Shown one piece after another: positions 1 through 6,994 of a stretch of 8,769 nucleotides of DNA; positions within the stretch are counted from its first letter, which is position 1; each line of letters opens with the position of its first letter. The stretch covers positions 1-8,769 of the forward strand of contig JAYVFU010000210.1 in assembly GCA_043772865.1 (NCBI GenBank), in the 5' to 3' direction. The position numbers were made by a program, and so were the translations under genes. Source of the DNA: JACMMS01 sp043772865. Lineage in GTDB: Bacteria; Pseudomonadota; Gammaproteobacteria; Burkholderiales; Methylophilaceae. Below the pieces are notes generated by a model. It was not told where the DNA came from and searched no databases. It worked only from the letters and a program-made list of their open reading frames with translations.

Positions 1-3000
1 AATCAGCTGCGGCAAAATAATGCGAATGCTTTCTATGCTGGCGCGCATTAAAAAACGTGTTTTTGTCGGGTGCGTGGTGAGTTCATCTGGGTAATCACCA
101 CTAGATTGGCGATTTGGTAATGCGATTGCCGGAACGCCAAACCAGTCTTTAGTGCTTGAGTTTTTAAGCTGCTCTGCGGTGGGTGGCGTAGATAGTACGC
201 CAATCAGCATATCATCTGGTAAATGATAGCCTTGTGGAATTAGGGCAGAATTACCAACAAAGCTACGGTTGCCTATGTGAGTGGGCGCTAAAATGAGCTG
301 TCCATTACGCACTTCGCTTTCGCCTAAGCTTACTGCATCCGCGATAAATGACTCTTCACCAATGCTGAGCATAGAATGCGTGACGCTGCTGGCCGTAGAT
401 ATTTCGGTACGAAAACTAACTTTTGCATCTAGCCATCTGAATAATTGGCTGACATACACGGATGCAAAAAATGGGTAAATAACGACTAAAGATAACGATA
501 CAATTTGATCACTGAGCCATTTTCTAAAGTAAGTCCAACTATAGATAGAGTAAGCGCCAGGTTTGATGTTGCGCATTAATGCCCAGTGAATAATCACCGT
601 TTGTAAGGTGTATAGCACGACATACACCAGCGCTAGCAAGGGTGCGTAGATTAAATAAAAAAAGTTGTAATCTGCCGCCGCGGAATCTAACTCACTAAAA
701 GTGATCACAGTAGGTAATAAGGGAATAAGTAATACTAATGGTATAAAAAATAAGGCGATTAAATATTTAAGTACATATCGTGTTTTTTTGACACTATCAA
801 CATTATAAGCTGGATGAATTTGGCACAGTTCTTTTTTACTCAGATATTGTGCTGGGCTACCTTGCCATATTTCACCATCACCAATGCGCTGGCCCGATTG
901 TAAGTGACCTAAATCCATTAATTCAGCGTGGGCACCAATCACTGTATTGCCATCAATGACGGCGTTAACACCTACATAAGCATTGTCGCCAATTTCAATA
1001 CGCCTAATTTTTAGCCAGCCACCTTCAATCACCGCGTTGTTAAATACCACGCCTGAGCCTATCGTAGCGTTTTTACCGATTTTAATTAAATCGTGTGCAC
1101 CAATGTCAATATTGCTTAAATAGGCACTAGATGCCACATTTGCACCAAATAATTTGAGCGCGGCTGGGAATAAAGGCGTGCCTTTTAGATATTGACCAAA
1201 TACTAGCCGCTGAAAGTTTTTAACTAACCACCACCTAAAAAAGTAAAATCCCCAAATTGGATAATCACCTTCTTTAAAGCGACCAATAAATAGCCACTTA
1301 CTCATAATACCGATACCCAATACTAGGGGCGGTAATACACAAAAAGTTAAAAACGAGAAAATAATGGCATCAATATGGCTACCAGTATCATTTTGTACAT
1401 AATAGTAAACGAGGTATGGGAGGAAGATTTGCGCAGCAAATACTGCATAAATTGGTAGCAATGCTAATGTTTGTGCAAAATTACACAGCCAATAAGATAA
1501 GTTTGAAGCAGAGTAAGGGGGCTTTTGTGGTGTCGAAGGCGCTTTGACCAGCTGCTCCGCTTTCTGCCAAACTTCAATGAGCGCAGAGAGTGGGCGATGC
1601 AAATAAACATCACGTAATGAAGCGTGTTTAACACCTGCCAGATTACGCATTTTTGATACAAAAGTAGCCGCTAATAAAGAGTGGCCGCCTAAATCATTAA
1701 AAAAATCCTGTTCTGCGCCTAAGGACTGAGTAGTATTTTTTGCAGGAAAAATACTGCCTAAGATAGTTTGTACTTTCTCGCCTACACTGCTATTTAAATC
1801 AATTGTCTCACTCACCGCAACCATCTGTTGTAGTTGCTTTGGCATAGGCAATACTTTGCGGTTCACCTTCCCGCTGGTAATGCGGGGCATTTCATCAAGC
1901 TGTACGATGCATGATGGCACCATATAAAGGGGCAAAATCAGTGCTAATTGAGTGCGTAATTTGGCTTCATTAAAGGTGTCGGTCTGGTTGATAACCACGT
2001 AGCCGACCAATTGGTCTTGTTGTTGGCTATCTTGCTTAACCGCTATTGCAGCGCTCTGCACCCCAGGTAATGCAGATAACTTAGCTTCAATTTCACCTAA
2101 TTCGATGCGATAGCCGCGTAATTTGATTTGGTCGTCTAAACGCCCAAAAAAGGCAACCGTGCCTTCAGTTGTTAAAGCAACTAAATCCCCAGTTTTATAA
2201 AGTATGTCACCAGGCATGTCGCTAAGTGCGATAGGTTTTGCTACAAATTTTTCCAAAGTCAGCTCTGGCCGATTTAAATAGCCTTTTGCTACGCCTACGC
2301 CAGAAATGACCAGTTCGCCTTTTTCGCCAATTGGTACAGGGTTGAGTGCTTCATCGACTACTGCTAAATGATAATTGGGTAGAGGCGTACCTATGCTCAC
2401 CGCTTGACCAGGTTTTAGCTCGGTACATGCAGCGGTAACGGTTGTTTCAGTCGGGCCGTAGCTATTAAAAAACTGGCATTGTGAAGTTGCCCATTTCTCG
2501 ACTACTTTCGGCGGGCAAGCTTCGCCACCTGCATTAATCAGCCGTAAAGATGGCACAGAACCTTCAACTACGGCCAGCAAACTCGGCACAGCGTGTAAAA
2601 CTGTGATGCGATATTGGTTTAAGAATTGGGCCAATTCATCAATCGCCTTAGCAGTTGTGGCATCGACAACGTAAATACTTGCGCCAGCAAAATAACCAAT
2701 CCAGCTTTCTTCACACCACATATCAAACGATACGGAAAAGCCTTGATACACACGGTCATCAGCGTTAATTTGCAATACTTCGTTTTCGGAGCGAATGAAA
2801 TGACAGATATTTTTTTGGGTAATGGCAATACCTTTTGGTAAGCCAGTGCTTCCCGATGTGTATAAAACGTAAGCAAAATTATCTTGTGTGGCTTTGCGTT
2901 CAATGGCAGTCAGATGCGTATGGTTAGAATTAAAATCGGGCACATGATGCAAGTCTAAACCGCTGTTTAAAGCTTGTTGCCCAAAGCAGCATTTTGCACC

Positions 3001-3345
3001 AGCTTCTTTTAATACTAATGAAACGCGCTCATTGGGCATCTCGTAATCAAGTGGCACATAAGTGGCGCCACTTTTAGTAATGCCAATCACTGCAGCATGC
3101 AGGGCTGCGCTGCGCGGCCACCATAAGCCTACATAATCGCCAGCGCCTATATTTTGGCTCTGTAAATAAGCGGCTATTTGATCACTCCATAAATCTAGTT
3201 CGCCATAGGTGTAAGCTTGATCATTGAAAGTAAGCGCTATTTTATTAACAAAGCGTTTTGCGCTGGCGCTAAATAATTCGCTTAGTGTTTCATTTTTTAA
3301 TAAATCTGGTCTTACAGAGCCGTACAATATGCTGCTATTAAGCAT
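1..3345 (-). CDS. Pls/PosA-type nonribosomal peptide synthetase (A-T-membrane/beta-helix repeats), 3' end outside window
   Basis: An open frame of 1115 codons runs without a stop from the ATG at 3345 to base 1, so the C-terminus lies outside the window. Residues about 20-500 are an adenylation domain: A3 YTSGSTGLPKG at 162-172, the substrate-anchoring Asp at 208, NSYGPTE at 294-300, YKTGD at 383-387, GRLDDQIKLRGYRIE at 401-415 and the catalytic Lys 493 in ITSGK. A carrier domain follows, with DLGGHS and its phosphopantetheine Ser at 556. Next come two membrane helices (about 621-650 and 659-681), a left-handed beta-helix-like region (about 740-835), two more helices (about 860-882 and 898-920), a second beta-helix-like region (about 985-1060) and the start of another helix near 1105. 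There is no condensation or thioesterase domain. This order matches epsilon-poly-L-lysine synthetase, a membrane enzyme of about 1300 residues that joins amino acids through side-chain amines. The product here is unknown. The start has a good ribosome binding site. Confidence 0.93.
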   Translation of the reverse strand, partial: MLNSSILYGSVRPDLLKNETLSELFSASAKRFVNKIALTFNDQAYTYGELDLWSDQIAAYLQSQNIGAGDYVGLWWPRSAALHAAVIGITKSGATYVPLDYEMPNERVSLVLKEAGAKCCFGQQALNSGLDLHHVPDFNSNHTHLTAIERKATQDNFAYVLYTSGSTGLPKGIAITQKNICHFIRSENEVLQINADDRVYQGFSVSFDMWCEESWIGYFAGASIYVVDATTAKAIDELAQFLNQYRITVLHAVPSLLAVVEGSVPSLRLINAGGEACPPKVVEKWATSQCQFFNSYGPTETTVTAACTELKPGQAVSIGTPLPNYHLAVVDEALNPVPIGEKGELVISGVGVAKGYLNRPELTLEKFVAKPIALSDMPGDILYKTGDLVALTTEGTVAFFGRLDDQIKLRGYRIELGEIEAKLSALPGVQSAAIAVKQDSQQQDQLVGYVVINQTDTFNEAKLRTQLALILPLYMVPSCIVQLDEMPRITSGKVNRKVLPMPKQLQQMVAVSETIDLNSSVGEKVQTILGSIFPAKNTTQSLGAEQDFFNDLGGHSLLAATFVSKMRNLAGVKHASLRDVYLHRPLSALIEVWQKAEQLVKAPSTPQKPPYSASNLSYWLCNFAQTLALLPIYAVFAAQIFLPYLVYYYVQNDTGSHIDAIIFSFLTFCVLPPLVLGIGIMSKWLFIGRFKEGDYPIWGFYFFRWWLVKNFQRLVFGQYLKGTPLFPAALKLFGANVASSAYLSNIDIGAHDLIKIGKNATIGSGVVFNNAVIEGGWLKIRRIEIGDNAYVGVNAVIDGNTVIGAHAELMDLGHLQSGQRIGDGEIWQGSPAQYLSKKELCQIHPAYNVDSVKKTRYVLKYLIALFFIPLVLLIPLLPTVITFSELDSAAADYNFFYLIYAPLLALVYVVLYTLQTVIIHWALMRNIKPGAYSIYSWTYFRKWLSDQIVSLSLVVIYPFFASVYVSQLFRWLDAKVSFRTEISTASSVTHSMLSIGEESFIADAVSLGESEVRNGQLILAPTHIGNRSFVGNSALIPQGYHLPDDMLIGVLSTPPTAEQLKNSSTKDWFGVPAIALPNRQSSGDYPDELTTHPTKTRFLMRASIESIRIILPQLI

Positions 3346-3347
3346 GT

Positions 3348-3354
3348 CTTCTCC
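3348..3354 (-). promoter_or_regulatory. Ribosome binding site of the synthetase gene
   Basis: On the minus strand GGAGAAG lies here, with its GGAG core five bases before the ATG at 3345. It is the clearest Shine-Dalgarno sequence in the window and fixes the synthetase start. Confidence 0.75.
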
Positions 3355-3356
3355 AA

Positions 3357-3386
3357 TTGGCATTATTTTTATAGACTGTTTTTAAT
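3357..3386 (+). promoter_or_regulatory. Candidate sigma-70 promoter for the phosphopantetheinyl transferase gene
   Basis: TTGGCA at 3357-3362 (5 of 6 to the -35 consensus) is followed after 18 bases by TTTAAT at 3381-3386 (5 of 6 to the -10 consensus). Transcription would begin near 3393, downstream of the ATG at 3385, which lies inside the -10 element. If real, this promoter means the transferase is translated from a later start codon. Matches of this quality can occur by chance in AT-rich DNA. Confidence 0.35.
3368..3373 (-). promoter_or_regulatory. Candidate -10 element for the synthetase gene
   Basis: TATAAA on the minus strand would place a transcription start roughly 15 bases before the synthetase ATG. 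The best partner upstream is ATGACT (4 of 6 to TTGACA) at a long spacing of 19 bases, so this is a weak prediction. It overlaps a candidate promoter for the divergent transferase gene, so transcription of the two may interfere. Confidence 0.25.
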
Positions 3387-4095
3387 GCATTCAGTCATTT
3401 GTTTTTTTAAGCCTAATACTAAGCTAACTATTATTTGTGATCACACGTTAATTTTGAATACTACTTTATTTAATTATCGCATCGCTACTATTGATTTAAT
3501 TAACATAGAAGCGCTGTTCGAATCCGCTAAATCTCTACCTGAAGTACTTCAATCACACATCAATCAACGCAAACTACCACAAGATAAAGCCTGTAGTATT
3601 CAAGGATGGCTGTTACTTAAAGCCTGCTTGCAAGAGCGTGGCTTAACATCTGACGATATTTTAGAAAATATCCAATTTAATGCATTTGGTAAGCCGTGTT
3701 TAAAAAAGTCGAGGTTGAAAGATGCTAGTTTGGATGCTCATTTTAATTTTTCCCATTCACATGCAAAAGTCGTTTGTGCTGTATCAAACACGCATCGTAT
3801 TGGCGTTGATATTGAAAAAATTGGTGTTTTTGATAACAGCCTGCTTCCAGCCTACTTTAGCCATGGTGAAATTGATTTTATTACGCAAGCTAATTATCCA
3901 GAGGATGCATTTTTTTCGTTTTGGACTAAAAAAGAGGCTTTACTCAAGTGCGTAGGTATTGGTATCGCTCACATCGAACTAGCAAGTCTTGAAGTCTTAA
4001 ACAACACTATTATCTATAAACAAAAGCCATATCGCTTTTATTCGATTGATGTTGGGCATAGCTATATGGCGCATGTTTGCATAGAGGAAGCTTAG
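3385..4095 (+). CDS. Sfp-type 4'-phosphopantetheinyl transferase
   Basis: This enzyme moves the phosphopantetheine arm of coenzyme A onto the conserved Ser of carrier domains, most likely Ser 556 of the adjacent divergent synthetase. In the 236-residue reading the family motifs are FGKPCL at 101-106, FNFSHS at 120-125, IGVDIEKI at 139-146 (magnesium ligands Asp 142 and Glu 144) and FWTKKEALLKCVGIGI at 179-194 (Glu 184, Lys 188), so it looks active. The start is uncertain. The ATG at 3385 has no clear ribosome binding site and gives about 28 residues more before the core than Bacillus Sfp. The next plausible in-frame start is TTG at 3454, giving 213 residues; no other in-frame ATG occurs before residue 228. 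The stop lies 12 bases from the stop of the convergent exporter gene. No symbol is given because sfp, entD and similar names cannot be told apart here. Confidence 0.93.
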   Translation: MHSVICFFKPNTKLTIICDHTLILNTTLFNYRIATIDLINIEALFESAKSLPEVLQSHINQRKLPQDKACSIQGWLLLKACLQERGLTSDDILENIQFNAFGKPCLKKSRLKDASLDAHFNFSHSHAKVVCAVSNTHRIGVDIEKIGVFDNSLLPAYFSHGEIDFITQANYPEDAFFSFWTKKEALLKCVGIGIAHIELASLEVLNNTIIYKQKPYRFYSIDVGHSYMAHVCIEEA

Positions 4096-4107
4096 TGGAG
4101 AGCAAGA

Positions 4108-5367
4108 TTACCGACGATTAACGGATTCTAAATCTTTTAAATTTAAACTTCTCAATTTTGGGGCTAATTTCGCTGTTACACTCACTACGCTAAGCGTCAT
4201 TAATCCACCGAATATCACAGAGGGCACCAAGCCCATGAGTTTTGCAGCTAAACCAGATTCAAAGGCGCCTAGTTCGTTAGATGAACCAATAAAAATCCCA
4301 TTAATGGCAGACACTCTTCCACGCATGGCATCGGGCGTTGCCAGTTGCATAATGGTGGTACGGATAACCACTGAGACGCCATCGAATACCCCAGATAACA
4401 TGAGCAGAAAAAATCCTGCCCAAAAATAAGGGTTAAGGGCAAAGCTGATAATACACAAACCAAAGCCAGCTACTGCGCCTAGCAACCAGCGCCCGGCATG
4501 CTGACCTATTGGGTGCCTAGCCAAGTAAACGCCTGTGATAATGGCACCAATGGCAGGTGCGGCGCGTAGTATGCCAAGTGCTTCTGGCCCTGCATGGTAA
4601 ACCTCGCTGATAAACACAGGCAATAACGCGACTGCACCGCCAAATAGTACAGCGAACATATCTAATGCCTGCGCACCAAACATGATTTGATTGCTAAATA
4701 CAAAACGCAAGCCCTGTGCAATACTCTTGAAAATAGAAGCGCTTTCAGCTGACGGTGGTTGTTTAAATTTAAGTGACAGCAATGCACAAGCTGCACCAAC
4801 ACACAATATAGTAGCGACTGTATACGCGGTTGTTTTGTTAGCATAGCCAACTAATAAGCCACCCATTGCTGGTCCTAACACTAAGCCTGTTTGAAATATC
4901 GCACTGCCAATGCCAGAGGCTTTTGCATAATCTTCACGCGGTAAAATCACAGCAAATAATGTGCTGTAAGTGGGTGCGATAAATGCCCGTGCAATGCCAT
5001 TAAATGCGATAGAAGCGTAAATCCAACCTAGCGTGCCAGCATTGAGTATGCCTGCAGCAACCAGCACAAGGACGATAGCATTGGCGCACAACATCACCGC
5101 AGCAAGTACACCAAATAAGCGCCTTGAGTAATGGTCGACTAAATACCCAGCAAATAAAGCACTACTCATATAAGGGATGACTTCAGCTAAACCGATTAAA
5201 CCTAGTGATAATGCATCATGGGTGAGTTCATAGATATGCCAGCCAACAACAACGGCCATAATTTGATAGGCAAGTACAATTTGTAGTCGGTAAGCGAGTA
5301 GTTTTGTAAAAGCGTGGTTGTGATAATGAAATATTGGGTTTTTAAGCAATTGCAATTGAAGTCTCAT
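4108..5367 (-). CDS. Major facilitator superfamily exporter, EntS-like (MFS_3 group)
   Basis: A 419-residue integral inner-membrane protein with about twelve hydrophobic segments, the usual major facilitator length. The loop after the second helix carries the family signature GYLVDHYSRR (residues 74-83). The stretch TPDAMRGRVSAINGIF (344-359) and the following SSNELGAFESG are typical of the group containing the enterobactin exporter EntS and related drug and siderophore effluxers, which export small molecules using the proton gradient. The substrate cannot be read from sequence. Its position beside a synthetase and its activating transferase suggests export of a related peptide or self-protection, but it is not in the same transcription unit as the transferase. 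The ATG at 5367 is the only reasonable start, since the next Met is residue 37. Its leader is A-rich, with no obvious ribosome binding site. It is the last gene of the four-gene minus-strand run. Confidence 0.9.
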   Translation of the reverse strand: MRLQLQLLKNPIFHYHNHAFTKLLAYRLQIVLAYQIMAVVVGWHIYELTHDALSLGLIGLAEVIPYMSSALFAGYLVDHYSRRLFGVLAAVMLCANAIVLVLVAAGILNAGTLGWIYASIAFNGIARAFIAPTYSTLFAVILPREDYAKASGIGSAIFQTGLVLGPAMGGLLVGYANKTTAYTVATILCVGAACALLSLKFKQPPSAESASIFKSIAQGLRFVFSNQIMFGAQALDMFAVLFGGAVALLPVFISEVYHAGPEALGILRAAPAIGAIITGVYLARHPIGQHAGRWLLGAVAGFGLCIISFALNPYFWAGFFLLMLSGVFDGVSVVIRTTIMQLATPDAMRGRVSAINGIFIGSSNELGAFESGLAAKLMGLVPSVIFGGLMTLSVVSVTAKLAPKLRSLNLKDLESVNRR

Positions 5368-5379
5368 TGATGTTTTTTT

Positions 5380-5399
5380 ATTAGCGCTTAGCCGCTAAT
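5380..5399. promoter_or_regulatory. Inverted repeat upstream of the exporter gene, possible operator
   Basis: ATTAGCG, a six-base spacer, then CGCTAAT form a perfect 7-bp inverted repeat 12 bases before the exporter ATG. It slightly overlaps a possible -10 element (AATAAT on the minus strand, 5403-5398), which is where a repressor would bind. On the minus strand it is followed by a run of A and on the plus strand it is preceded by a run of T, so it is not a Rho-independent terminator in either direction. A short mRNA hairpin controlling translation is another reading. Confidence 0.35.
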
Positions 5400-5430
5400 T
5401 ATTAGGCGACTATTTGAATGAGCAACTGAA

Positions 5431-6963
5431 TTAATATGATGATTTAATATTACTACTTACAGCTGGTTTTAAATCAAACGCAATGCAAATGCGCTCTTCA
5501 TCAGCCGTATAAGGAATGGTGCGATGAAATAGCGAAGATGGAAATAGTACAATATCTCCCACGTTCGGCATTACGCTACTCACAGGAAAATCATGTTGCG
5601 TATGAGGTGCAATAATCGGGTAATGATCACCATGGTTGCCATATTCAAATGCACCTTCATTTATTGCCTGTTTGTTACTGGGCATGGCCAAATATACCGC
5701 GCCGCTAATCCAGCCAATTTCATGTATATGTGAGCTTAAATGCCCACCTTGGCGCATTTTGACGTACCAAGAGCTTGTAAATTCTAGTTCGGTGGGGAAA
5801 GATAAAATCAGCTCGCAATCAGCTCCTGCAAAAGCGTTTTTGTAACTAATAAATTCTTGTTTAATCAATTCAGCCAAGGTTCTAAACGAAGCTTCTGGCC
5901 GTTTAAACAGATTGCCTGCGGACTGCTTACCATCATGCAACATGCCTTGTTTACGCTCGGCAATATTGGCGTGATTAATATCATGTAATAAGCTTTTTAG
6001 TAGCTTGCTATTGGGTTCAGCCAACTGTGGCATTGACTGCCGATAAACAAAATCGAGCGGATTTTTACAAAAATTATAAGGGTCAGGCTCATTAAAATTA
6101 ATGCTGTAATGTGTAGATAAAGTCGCAATAAAAGGCGCGATATGCTTATCTGCTTGCATTAGCGTCTCACGCTGGCTTTTAAACGTAGCAAAGCGCTCGG
6201 CTTTATATAGACAATACAGGCTTCTGGCTTGCCAATCATCTAATTGCGAACGCTCAAAATAAGGAATCGCCTCATCAAACTTTTTAGCTAAGTATAAAAA
6301 TTCTGCCATGTTGTAATTAGCATTCGCATGCTGTGGATTAAGCCCTAGCGTCGTTTGATAATGCTTAACTGCTAAATCCATATTACCTTGGTCGCGTAAG
6401 GTTTCGCCTAGGTTGTTATAGGCATCTGCATAATTGGGGAATAGCTGAATAGCCTTTTCATAGCTGGTGACAGCATCATCAAGCCGCCCTTGATCACGCA
6501 AAGCAGTGGCTAAATTAAAATAACCACGTGCATCAGGTTGAATACTAATCGCCTTGCGATAATTGGCCACAGCCTCTTCAAGCTTACCTTGCTTTTGAAG
6601 CAAAGTGCCCAAGTTGCCGTAGGCTTCAAAAAACTTAGGATTTAATCCAATAGCTTTGCGATAACTCACTGCCGCGGCGTCAATCGCTCCCGTGTTGCTC
6701 AGCGCAATACCTAAGTTAAAGTGTAAGTCTGGTGTATTGGGTTGCAAGCGTAAGGCATTGCGGTAGCTTATAATGGCTTGATCTGGTTTACCTAAGCCAT
6801 CGCTAGCAATGGCTAATACATGATGCAAAATAAAGGTATTGGGATAGCTGTTAATTAAATTGAGGGCAAGGGTTTCCGCTTGTACTAAATGCCCGTTATT
6901 GAGCAAATTAATCAATGGTTGGATCTCACTATTGCTAGCTGGTTTATTTGATGTTTTTTTCAT
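5431..6963 (-). CDS. TPR-repeat protein with C-terminal 2OG-Fe(II) oxygenase-like domain
   Basis: The chosen ATG at 6963 gives 510 residues. Residues about 42-244 are six tetratricopeptide repeats with a nearly exact 34-residue period (42-75, 76-109, 110-143, 144-176, 177-210, 211-244); the fourth has 33 residues. They should form a superhelical binding surface. After a linker, residues about 385-500 resemble the putative 2OG-Fe(II) oxygenase family often found behind TPRs. SHIHE at 411-415 is the candidate iron site, followed by WISGAVYL, then LFPSSLFH with distal His 480, and ERICIAFDL with Arg 491 as likely 2-oxoglutarate contact. Such enzymes usually hydroxylate amino acids or proteins; the substrate is unknown. 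An upstream ATG at 7056 would add 31 residues but overlaps the preceding gene by 62 bases, and that stretch resembles no domain, so I reject it. The start at 6963 lies 31 bases after the previous stop. It lacks a clear ribosome binding site, so translation may be coupled or leader-independent. Confidence 0.85.
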   Translation of the reverse strand: MKKTSNKPASNSEIQPLINLLNNGHLVQAETLALNLINSYPNTFILHHVLAIASDGLGKPDQAIISYRNALRLQPNTPDLHFNLGIALSNTGAIDAAAVSYRKAIGLNPKFFEAYGNLGTLLQKQGKLEEAVANYRKAISIQPDARGYFNLATALRDQGRLDDAVTSYEKAIQLFPNYADAYNNLGETLRDQGNMDLAVKHYQTTLGLNPQHANANYNMAEFLYLAKKFDEAIPYFERSQLDDWQARSLYCLYKAERFATFKSQRETLMQADKHIAPFIATLSTHYSINFNEPDPYNFCKNPLDFVYRQSMPQLAEPNSKLLKSLLHDINHANIAERKQGMLHDGKQSAGNLFKRPEASFRTLAELIKQEFISYKNAFAGADCELILSFPTELEFTSSWYVKMRQGGHLSSHIHEIGWISGAVYLAMPSNKQAINEGAFEYGNHGDHYPIIAPHTQHDFPVSSVMPNVGDIVLFPSSLFHRTIPYTADEERICIAFDLKPAVSSNIKSSY

Positions 6964-6994
6964 ATAACTAGTTGATTTTATTTGTTTTTTACTT

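Noticed and set aside
281..478. Short plus-strand frame of 65 codons, and similar short frames at 2626-2841, 4235-4429, 5636-5845, 7644-7850 and 8340-8567
   Set aside because: Each lies opposite a well-supported gene, has no recognisable domain or ribosome binding site, and reads as a shadow of the opposite strand.
1464..1661. Short minus-strand frames at 1464-1661, 2619-2903, 4269-4463 and 4662-4850, and the plus-strand frame 3722-3955
   Set aside because: They are out-of-frame readings inside the synthetase, exporter and transferase genes, with no independent support.
1..3345. Frameshift or pseudogene in the synthetase, because no complete reading frame is listed by start and stop
   Set aside because: I translated every codon from 3345 to 1 and found no stop or break, with all expected adenylation and carrier motifs intact; the frame only lacks a stop because it leaves the window.
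3436..3445. CRP-type binding site
   Set aside because: The half-sites TGTGA and TCACA are directly adjacent; CRP sites need about six bases between them.
5346..5362. GCAATTGCAATTG repeat at the exporter's 5' end
   Set aside because: It encodes a Leu-Gln repeat in the first codons of the exporter, is very short, and does not recur elsewhere in the window as far as I can see.
5371..5399. Rho-independent terminator between the TPR-oxygenase and exporter genes
   Set aside because: The inverted repeat is followed by A on the minus strand and preceded by T on the plus strand, so neither transcript has a hairpin followed by a U-run.
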